46,782 nt of DNA from an uncultured Clostridia bacterium (lineage in GTDB: Bacteria > Bacillota > Clostridia > TANB77 > CAG-508), in the NCBI GenBank assembly GCA_947623465.1, contig CANQGU010000013.1, positions 1-46,782 of the forward strand. Direction: 5' to 3'. The translations under genes were made by a program, and so were the position numbers. Shown here piece after piece: positions 36,450 through 43,501 of this stretch. Positions within the stretch are counted from its first letter, which is position 1. Each line of letters begins with the position of its first letter. The notes under the pieces were generated by a model, which was not told the origin of the DNA, made no database searches, and worked only from the letters and a program-made list of their open reading frames with translations.

Positions 36450-36467
36450 CTTTAGTTTTTAAAAAAC

Positions 36468-37262
36468 TTATATCATTTTACTTATCTTATCCACATAGAA
36501 ATATATAAATTCCATAGGTGTTGGTATTCCTGTTTCATAATTTATTCTTGCAGTATAATACTTTTCTAAATCATCTGGTGGCATAACTCTCCATGCATGA
36601 ATAATTGCATTTTGTATGCCGTTTGTTATAGTAGTTCCAGATTTTTTATGTTTGTTTGTTAAAAATTGTGTAACATTTATTTTATTATCATTATCTTTGT
36701 TTTGTATCAAATACAAAATTGCATCATGTATATATTCTTTACCTTTCAGTTTAGAAGTTACACCTATTAAATCTAACTCACTATTAATTATGTTAGAAAT
36801 CTTTTCTTCGTCAGTTTCTATAACTTCTTGTATAGAAGGTACTTTAACATTATTGCTAGCTTTTCTTAAATTAATAAAACAGTTCAATACATGGTCACTT
36901 GAATATCTTGGATGATCTTTATATAAAATTAATTCTACACCATATCTATGAAGTATTTCATAAGTTCTTTTAGAATTAATATGAGTTGTTACTATAATTA
37001 TTGGATCATAGTTTAAATTTAATTCTTTCAAGTTAGATAAAAATTCAAAAGAATCAGTACTACCTGACATACTATTATTCAATTCTAAATCTAATATTAT
37101 TCCTTCTGGACGTTTAGTTTTCACATATTTTATAGCTTCTGCATCCGAATCTGTAATTCCAACAATTTCAATATCTTGTCTGTTATTTACACTATTTCTA
37201 AAATTATTACAATCATTAATATCATCTTCTATTATCAAAATTTTCATTGGCTTAAGTTCCAT
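36468..37262 (-). CDS. Spo0A-like response regulator
   Basis: Receiver domain at about 1-125 (MKILIIEDDINDCNNFRNSV with the acidic pair, GIILDLEL with the phospho-acceptor Asp near residue 54, IIIVTTHINSKRTYEIL, ELILYKDHPRY) followed by a Spo0A_C-like DNA-binding domain at about 140-262 (LIGVTSKLKGKEYIHDAILY, TITNGIQNAIIHAWRVMPPD). It is not Spo0A itself: the receiver has inserted residues and the effector domain is divergent. I choose ATG at 37262 (264 residues) since GGGGGAG lies 9 bases upstream; an earlier in-frame start at 37304 has none. Divergent from the XRE gene. Confidence 0.82.
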   Translation of the reverse strand: MELKPMKILIIEDDINDCNNFRNSVNNRQDIEIVGITDSDAEAIKYVKTKRPEGIILDLELNNSMSGSTDSFEFLSNLKELNLNYDPIIIVTTHINSKRTYEILHRYGVELILYKDHPRYSSDHVLNCFINLRKASNNVKVPSIQEVIETDEEKISNIINSELDLIGVTSKLKGKEYIHDAILYLIQNKDNDNKINVTQFLTNKHKKSGTTITNGIQNAIIHAWRVMPPDDLEKYYTARINYETGIPTPMEFIYFYVDKISKMI

Positions 37263-37440
37263 ATAATTACTCCCCCTATTGTTTCGTTTATCATAATATA
37301 CCATAAAATCCTAGAAAATACTATAGGTACACATAACTTTTTTCTATTATTTTGTGTATTTTATGTTCTAAAATATTTATAAAATTTTATTTTTGTTCTT
37401 AATATTTAATAAAAATTGTAGTAAGAAAGGATGATATTTT

Positions 37441-37794
37441 ATGAGTAAAAACATTGATAAAGAAGCAGAAAAGCAAGAACAAATAGCTAGAGGTCAAAGA
37501 ATTAAAGAAATTAGAGAAAATGAACTTAGACTTAACAAAACAGATTTAGCTAAAAAGATTGGCATCTCAAGTCAATTTCTTGGATTAGTTGAAGAAGGTA
37601 GAGGTAACTTAGTTTATAGAAGTATTAAATTACTTAGAGATTTAAGTGGTCACTCATCTGATTACATTTTATATGGACTTGATGATAATGTAATTGCAGA
37701 AACTAAGGAGTGCTTAGAAGAATACACTGAAGATGAATTAATAGAAGCTATTAAAATCTTAAAACATTTATCATTATTCTTAAGAAATTTATAA
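37441..37794 (+). CDS. XRE-family helix-turn-helix regulator
   Basis: 117 residues. HTH_3 domain at about 17-75: IKEIRENELRLNKTDLAKKI, GISSQFLGLVEEGRGNLVYR, then a short helical tail (TKECLEEYTEDELIEAIKIL). AAAGGATG precedes the ATG. It is transcribed away from the Spo0A-like regulator and could control the divergent promoters of this signalling cluster; this is inferred from position only. Confidence 0.88.
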   Translation: MSKNIDKEAEKQEQIARGQRIKEIRENELRLNKTDLAKKIGISSQFLGLVEEGRGNLVYRSIKLLRDLSGHSSDYILYGLDDNVIAETKECLEEYTEDELIEAIKILKHLSLFLRNL

Positions 37795-37875
37795 ATTAAT
37801 TAAGTTATTTATTATTTATATGAATATAATAAAATACTTTTTTATAATTTTCAAAATATTTAATTTTACCTACAA

Positions 37876-37916
37876 AAAAACTTTTCAAAAATATTTATTA
37901 TCTTTGAAAAGTTTTT
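37876..37916. terminator. Shared terminator between the XRE and sortase genes
   Basis: AAAAACTTTTCAAA and TTTGAAAAGTTTTT form a 14-bp perfect stem with A/T runs on both sides. It overlaps the stop codon of the sortase gene on the minus strand. Confidence 0.82.
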
Positions 37917-38640
37917 ATATTTCTTCAGCTTTTACAACAATTCTTTGTTTGCTGTCATTTGTACACGTAATAAGTGTTACTATTTTTTTACCATTTGTAC
38001 GTTGAGTTGTACAACTTACATCTGTTGGACTTACTGTATACATATCATAAACTGCATAACTTAATGTTTGATTACTTAAGTCTGTTACTTCTATTGTATC
38101 TCCAACTTTTAAAGTTGGTACTTTACTAAAGAATTTTTTATTTCTATAATTATGTCCTGCTATACATAAGTTTCCAACCTCATTTGGATTGCTTCCCCAG
38201 AACTTACATACAGAAACTTTTAACAAGCTATCTGTAGTTTCAGATAATATTGGATAGTCAACATTTATTTTAGGAATTTGTACACGTCCAACCATTTTAT
38301 ATTTTTTACCATTTGGAGCAATATATTCGTCTGTTATAGTACCTTCATGCTCTTCGGTTTCACTTGCTGTATATAAATTGCTTTCATCTTCTCCATCTAA
38401 TGCAATAACCCAAACACTATCATCTTTACTTATTGTTGTATCGTCTTCTGCTCCCATACTAGCTAATATATCTTGTGATATATTTTCTTGTTTATTTCTA
38501 TCGTATGAGGCATAAGCATATATAGAAAAAAGAATTACAATTATAATAATTGATATTATAAGATTAATTTTATACATTTTCTTTTTTCTTCTTAATTCTG
38601 GAGTTACATATAATTTTTCTGTAACAAGAATTTGATTCAT
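37915..38640 (-). CDS. Sortase family transpeptidase
   Basis: 241 residues with one N-terminal membrane helix (INLIISIIIIVILFSIYAYA). The sortase domain shows MVGRVQIPKINVDYPILS, NLCIAGHNYRNKKFFSKVPT with the catalytic His, and IVTLITCTNDSKQRIVVKAE with TLITC Cys and downstream Arg. This looks like class D or a related clostridial sortase that attaches proteins to the wall. No substrate gene with an LPxTG-like signal is adjacent. AGGAGGAG before the ATG. Three arginines use AGA/CGT/CGA; no CGG. Confidence 0.9.
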   Translation of the reverse strand: MNQILVTEKLYVTPELRRKKKMYKINLIISIIIIVILFSIYAYASYDRNKQENISQDILASMGAEDDTTISKDDSVWVIALDGEDESNLYTASETEEHEGTITDEYIAPNGKKYKMVGRVQIPKINVDYPILSETTDSLLKVSVCKFWGSNPNEVGNLCIAGHNYRNKKFFSKVPTLKVGDTIEVTDLSNQTLSYAVYDMYTVSPTDVSCTTQRTNGKKIVTLITCTNDSKQRIVVKAEEI

Positions 38641-38782
38641 ATACTCCTCCTTTTTTTACTTAGTTACTATTATACCACATTTCTAGCCAAATTGAAATAG
38701 TTTTTGATAAATATTTTGAATTAATTTCTTAAGATTTGCTATATTATATGCTTTGTATCTACATTTACAAAAATTTAACTTC

Positions 38783-39643
38783 TTATTTTATAAACAAGAC
38801 ATTTGTTAGCCTTGCAAAATCTTCTATAGTCAAATTTTCTGCTCTTACATCTTCTCTTAAATTTAATGTTTTTAATGTTTTTAATCCTTCTTCTTTGCTT
38901 ACAAATACACCTGTATTTAATAATGCATTTAATAGAGTCTTTCTTCTTTGCATATAAGCACATTTTATTATTTTAAAAAATGCTTCTTTATTTTTAACTT
39001 GGACTGCAGGAGTTTCTCTTAATTCTAAATTTATTACCTCTGATGTAACTTCTGGCATTGGTATAAAACTTGTATTTGAAACCTCCCTTATTTTTGTAGA
39101 TTTGCAATAATAATAAACAGTATATGTTATTGCACCTGTATTTTTCCCGCTTGGAACTTCTATTAACCTTTCTGCTACTTCTTTTTGTACCATAACTGTT
39201 ATACTTTTTAAATCCAAATTACTTTCTAATAATTTCATTATAATTGGAGTTGTTATATAATAAGGAAGATTTGCAACAACCTTTACATCTTTTATTTTGC
39301 CTGTTTCTTTTTCTTGTTTTATTAATTCATTAAAGTCAACTTTAAGTACATCTTGATTTATAAGTTCAATATTATCATATGCTATAAATCTATCATTTAA
39401 AATTTTTATCATTTTTAAGTCGAATTCAATACATATAACTTTTTTAGCTTTTTCTAACAGAAGCTCAGTCATACTACCTAAGCCCGGACCTATTTCTATT
39501 ACTAAATCATCTTGTTTGATATCTGCTCCATTAACTATATCTTGAATTACCTCATCATCAATCAAAAAATTTTGTCCAAGACTTTTGCTCGCTTTTATTT
39601 TATATTTTTTCATTAAAAATTTTGTTTCTTCTAATAAATTCAT
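38783..39643 (-). CDS. rsmA: 16S rRNA dimethyladenosine transferase RsmA/KsgA
   Basis: Dimethylates the two adjacent adenosines in the 3'-terminal hairpin of 16S rRNA. 286 residues: ASKSLGQNFLIDDEVIQDIV, VIEIGPGLGSMTELLLEKAK (SAM motif I), NLPYYITTPIIMKLLE (catalytic NLPY) and QRRKTLLNALLNTGVF near the C-terminus. AAGGAAAATTTT precedes ATG. Its CGG trinucleotides are out of phase (for example GGT-CCG-GGC). Confidence 0.96.
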   Translation of the reverse strand: MNLLEETKFLMKKYKIKASKSLGQNFLIDDEVIQDIVNGADIKQDDLVIEIGPGLGSMTELLLEKAKKVICIEFDLKMIKILNDRFIAYDNIELINQDVLKVDFNELIKQEKETGKIKDVKVVANLPYYITTPIIMKLLESNLDLKSITVMVQKEVAERLIEVPSGKNTGAITYTVYYYCKSTKIREVSNTSFIPMPEVTSEVINLELRETPAVQVKNKEAFFKIIKCAYMQRRKTLLNALLNTGVFVSKEEGLKTLKTLNLREDVRAENLTIEDFARLTNVLFIK

Positions 39644-39788
39644 AAAATTTTCCTTCCCTGTTTTTGCGCGTAATTACAAATGTAAATTGTTATAATTTAT
39701 ATAATGTAAAAAAGAACTGCTCCCTATTGTACAAGCTTATATACTATTATACCATATAGTAGCTAATTTGAAAAGTTTTATACATAAA

Positions 39789-39833
39789 AAAACTAGCTCT
39801 TAAAGGTACAATTTTACCTAAAAAACTAGTTTT
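39789..39833 (-). terminator. Terminator after the Spo0E-like gene
   Basis: AAAACTAG and CTAGTTTT close a hairpin that contains an inner AGGTA/TACCT-type stem; T residues follow on the minus strand. It lies about 10 bases beyond the stop of the small gene. Confidence 0.7.
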
Positions 39834-39842
39834 AATCCAATA

Positions 39843-39983
39843 TTATTTATTTTCTATTTTATAAAACTTTGCAATTAATTCATCTAGCTGTACACTTAAT
39901 TTATAAATTTTCTCGTAATCGTCTCCTTTTTCGATACTTTTGTTTAATTTGTTTCTTAATTTACAAATTTCATCATTTAACAT
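39843..39983 (-). CDS. Spo0E-like aspartyl-phosphate phosphatase
   Basis: 46-residue protein: MLNDEICKLRNKLNKSIEKG, then a spacer and LSVQLDELIAKFYKIENK. The S-x-x-L-D-x-L-I pattern at residues 29-36 with the preceding helix is the Spo0E family signature; such proteins dephosphorylate Spo0A~P and block sporulation. ATG at 39983 has AAAGGAG upstream, a consensus-like promoter sits at 40046-40074 and a terminator follows, so it is a separate transcription unit. With a Spo0A-like regulator 3 kb away, control of either Spo0A or that regulator is possible. Confidence 0.85.
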   Translation of the reverse strand: MLNDEICKLRNKLNKSIEKGDDYEKIYKLSVQLDELIAKFYKIENK

Positions 39984-40045
39984 TTATTTATCGCTCCTTT
40001 AGGTCACAAAATTCATTTTTTCTTTGTTCTCTTACATTTACTACT

Positions 40046-40074
40046 AAATTAACACATAAAATTTACTTCGTCAA
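40046..40074 (-). promoter_or_regulatory. Promoter of the Spo0E-like gene
   Basis: TTGACG (40074-40069), 17 bases, TAATTT (40051-40046) on the minus strand, about 55 bases before the start codon. Confidence 0.55.
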
Positions 40075-40157
40075 GTACTTTTTCGAACTTTTTTGATATT
40101 TCGTAACCCTTTATTCTACTGAGTTTTAGGTTATTCAACAATTTTTGACAAACTGTT

Positions 40158-41426
40158 TTACTTTACAACAGAAAGTACCATTTTTTGAGGTTTAAAATTG
40201 TCTTTAAAAACTTGATTTACAAGGTTTATATCTACAGCTTCTATTTCTTCTAAATAATCAAATGAATTTATACCTTTCATAAAATCTGCTAAAAACATCC
40301 TAGCAATATCTGTGACATCATTATATTGTTTTATATATTCACCATAAATCATTTTCTTAATTCTTTCAAAATCTTCCTTATTTAATCCATTTTGATTAAT
40401 TTCTTGAACAGTATTTTTAAATTTTTCATATACTTCTTCAGGATTATTTGCATTTGTTGTAATTAAAATGTGAGCATAATTTTCTTGGTATTCATACGAT
40501 AAACTTGGAACTTCATATACATTACCTTCATGGTAAAGTTCTTTATATAATTTTGAACTTTCTCCAAATATCATATTTAAAATAATTTCAATTGCAAGCT
40601 GCACTTTTACTCTTTCTTTTGGATTAGGTGCTTTGCATTTTATACCTATTGTTAAAATAGGTTTGCTTACATTCATTGTTTGCTCCACTTTTTCTTTTAC
40701 AATTTCTTCTTGTTCATCTTCAAAGATTCTTTTTATTTCTCCATTTTGCTCTTTGTCTATTAATCTTTTATTAATTTCTTCAATTATTTTTTCTGGCTCA
40801 AAATCTCCACATACAACTAAGCACATATTTGATGGATTATAAAATGTATTATAACATTTATATAAAATTTCTTTGTTTATATGGCTAATTGTCTCTATTG
40901 TACCTGTAATATCAAGTTTTACAGGATGAGTATTATACATTGCTTCTAAGCAATTTAAATATACCTTCCAATCAGGATAATCGTCATACATACTTATTTC
41001 TTGCCCGATTATTCCTTTTTCTTTTTCTACATTTTCATCTGTAAAATATGGATGTTGTACATAATCCATAAATTCGTCTAAAGCTTCATAAAAATTGTCT
41101 GTGCATTCATATAAATAAGCTGTATGATCATTTGTTGTATATGCATTTGCAGATACTCCAATAGATGTTAAAACATCTAAACTGTTTTTTCCATTTTCTT
41201 GTTCGAACATTTTATGCTCTAAAAAGTGAGCTACTCCTTTTGGAACTTCCACAGGCTCTGTTTCTCCGGGTACTACAAATTTGTTATCTATTGACCCATA
41301 ATGAGTTCCCCAAATTATATATTTTTTTTGAACTCCTTTTTTTGGTATACACATTACAGTTAATCCATTTTTTAGTTTTTCTGTGTATAAAGTTTCTTTG
41401 ACTTTAGAATTATATATAGTTTGCAT
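40158..41426 (-). CDS. M16 zinc peptidase (YfmH/YmxG-like, active subunit)
   Basis: Insulinase-family peptidase, 422 residues. The zinc motif HFLEH is at residues 67-71 (His67, Glu70, His71), followed by SIGVSANAYTTNDHTAYLYE and the third ligand region EKEKGIIGQEISMYDDYPDW. The C-terminal half is the usual inactive M16_C domain. ATG at 41426 follows AAAGGAAGG; an earlier ATG at 41444 lies in this ribosome site. It is paired with an upstream M16 gene lacking the zinc motif, the YfmF/YfmH arrangement of Firmicutes, annotated elsewhere as linked to EF-P modification; the link is not proven here. Confidence 0.9.
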   Translation of the reverse strand: MQTIYNSKVKETLYTEKLKNGLTVMCIPKKGVQKKYIIWGTHYGSIDNKFVVPGETEPVEVPKGVAHFLEHKMFEQENGKNSLDVLTSIGVSANAYTTNDHTAYLYECTDNFYEALDEFMDYVQHPYFTDENVEKEKGIIGQEISMYDDYPDWKVYLNCLEAMYNTHPVKLDITGTIETISHINKEILYKCYNTFYNPSNMCLVVCGDFEPEKIIEEINKRLIDKEQNGEIKRIFEDEQEEIVKEKVEQTMNVSKPILTIGIKCKAPNPKERVKVQLAIEIILNMIFGESSKLYKELYHEGNVYEVPSLSYEYQENYAHILITTNANNPEEVYEKFKNTVQEINQNGLNKEDFERIKKMIYGEYIKQYNDVTDIARMFLADFMKGINSFDYLEEIEAVDINLVNQVFKDNFKPQKMVLSVVK

Positions 41427-41515
41427 TAAAATCCTTCCTTTCATATATCTTCATTGCACATATAGTTATTTATTTTTAATTATTATTCATTACTTTGCCT
41501 TTTTGCTATTCACTT

Positions 41516-42812
41516 TTAATTTCTTAAAAAGTATATTGTATTTATTTTTATTTTTTGTGCAATATTTTCTATTTGCTCTTTTGTAACATTTTGTATGCTT
41601 TCTTTATATTTTTCTATTGTTTCCCCAGAGTTTGTAATTTCTTGTCCTAAATAATATATTATTTGAGTATCTTGTTCATCATCTATTGCATTTATTTGAG
41701 ATATTATTCCTTTTTTTGCATTTTCAATTTCTTCTTCTGTAAAGTTTCCTTTTTTCATTTCTTCAATTTGCTCTTTTATTATATTTAAAGCTTTTTCAAA
41801 ATTGTTTATTTCAATTCCTGCACCTATTATAATGTTACTTTTATAACGAACATAATTTGAATTTGCAGTATATGCCAAACTTGCTTTTTCTCTTACATTT
41901 TGGAATAATTTTGAGTTTGCACTTCCTCCGAAGTAAATTATTGTACATCATTGCTTGATATTTTAAATTTTTGTCTTTTAAATCTTCTTCATTAAATAAA
42001 ATATCACATCCAATTACAACTTTACCTTGAACAACATCCATTTTTTCTTCTATTGTTCTTTCTTCTATAGGCTCTTTTACTTCAATATCATTTACAACAT
42101 ATTTTGCATCTCTTGGCTCTAATTTGCTTATATTTTCATCTTGTTCGATAATTTTTACACAGTCTTCATTATTAATTTTTCCAGAGACAAATATATCAAT
42201 TTTACATTCACTTAAAAGCTTTTTATAATATTCATATAAATTTTGACTATTTATTTTATCTAAATCTTCTACATATCCAAATCTGTATAAACCTGCTGGC
42301 TTATCTTTATACATTTCTTCTATACATCTGTTTCTTGCGTATTGAGCTTTATTATCTACTTTAGAATTTATTTTTTGTCTTATATTTTCTTTTTCTTGTG
42401 AAACATATTCTTCTTTAAATTTTCCATCTTCTAAATATGGATTAAAAACTATATCTGTTAATTTTTCTATACTCATTTTAAACATATTGTTAGCATTTTG
42501 TGGAAGAAATTCATCATTTATACTTTCAAAATAAAACTTTAATATATGGTTGTCTCCTGTTTTATTCAAACCACTATCAAAGCTTGCTCCATACATTTCT
42601 TCTAAGGTTTTACTTATTTCTTCTTGGGTTGGCATAGTTTTAGATCCACGTCTTAAAATTGCTGAAACTACAGCATCAAATGTAACATACTCCCTTGTTA
42701 AGGGTGTACTTAAAAATATTGCAATTAAATTTGTTTTGAATTTGTCTGTATTTAAATTGTGAACTGTTATCCCTTTTTTAATTTCTTGCTTTTTATATTC
42801 CACTTTTCTCAT
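41516..42812 (-). CDS. M16 peptidase-like partner without zinc motif (YfmF-like; needs a +1 shift)
   Basis: Partner of the active M16 peptidase. It lacks HxxEH (the region reads AVVSAILRRGSKTMPTQEEI) and is therefore probably a structural subunit. CGG at codon 295 breaks the frame after YNNLL. Skipping C gives GGSANSKLFQNVREKASLAY, the universal M16 motif GG...SKLF..VREK.SLAY, followed by a normal C-terminus (GIEINNFEKALNIIKEQIEE). Reconstructed length is 431 residues. Start ATG at 42812 with GAGAGGAATG upstream. Same strand as the active subunit, 89 bases apart. Confidence 0.9.
41927..41930 (-). other. CGG +1 frameshift site in the M16 partner gene (CGGA read as Gly295)
   Basis: Reads AAT-TTA-CTT-C-GGA-GGA-AGT, restoring the GGS motif that precedes SKLF in M16 proteins. 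Confidence 0.93.
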
Positions 42813-42888
42813 TCCTCTCTATTTTTTAATCTAATTTAGTATACTACAAAACAGCTTTATTATTCAAGTACTTTTTTGAGTAAAAAAA

Positions 42889-42990
42889 CGGTCATTGGGG
42901 ACGTCCTTTTTTGACCGTTTTCAAATTTTTTCAATTTTTAATTTATTATTCATATACAAAACGTTCAAAAAAGGACGTCCCCAATGACCG
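42889..42990. repeat. REPIN-like inverted pair of 26-bp repeats
   Basis: Bases 42889-42914 are exactly complementary to 42965-42990. Each copy has a core with the palindrome GGACGTCC and its own hairpin (AAACGGTC with GACCGTTT in the left copy). A related single copy is at 46641-46667. This fits REP/REPIN elements, which are moved by single-strand transposases elsewhere in a genome. It occupies the gap between the M16 gene and rpsU. Confidence 0.8.
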
Positions 42991-43042
42991 CTTCATTCAA
43001 AAAAAATAGGTCGCAAAACCTATTTTTCTTTTTTATTATTTT

Positions 43043-43213
43043 TTAGAATTTTCTTTTTCTTGCAGCCTCTGATTTTTTCTTTCTTTTAACACTAGGTTTT
43101 TCATAGTGTTCTCTTTTACGCACTTCTTGAAGAACGCCATTTCTTGCGCATTGTCTTTTAAATCTTTTAAGTGCATCTTCTATATTACCATTATTAACTT
43201 TAATCTCTGACAT
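43043..43213 (-). CDS. rpsU: 30S ribosomal protein S21
   Basis: 56-residue bS21: [40 protein letters not shown] and a basic tail ([12 protein letters not shown]). The start is ATG at 43213, after GGGGGG-type ribosome site (AAGGGGGGAAT). The CGG at 43231-43234 lies upstream of the start and is not translated. A CATACAT/ATGTATG hairpin in the leader (around 43237-43252) sits just before the ribosome site and could be autoregulatory. Confidence 0.95.
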   Translation of the reverse strand: MSEIKVNNGNIEDALKRFKRQCARNGVLQEVRKREHYEKPSVKRKKKSEAARKRKF

Positions 43214-43501
43214 ATTTTTTATTCCCCCCTTCCGGTCATACATAAATGTATGTGGGATTATTTCTTATAGGTATATTTCACCTTCACCCGATATACTTTT
43301 ATATTATACTCTATAAATATATTAGTTGTCAAGTGCTTGTTTTTTATTTTTCTATTTTTTATAATCAAGTGTGACATATCTATTGTAAATCTATATAATT
43401 TTTATTTTTTTATATTGAAATAAATTTTTTATTATGCTATTATATTTTGGAGAAATTTGCAAATAATAAAATAAATATAATTGATAGAAAGGGTGATATA
43501 A

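Noticed and set aside
36261..36455. 64-residue basic reading frame on the plus strand
   Set aside because: It runs through a terminator hairpin and across the antisense peptide gene, has no ribosome site, and its sequence is unconvincing.
43231..43234. In-frame CGG in rpsU
   Set aside because: It lies upstream of the true start at 43213, which has the ribosome site, so it is not translated.
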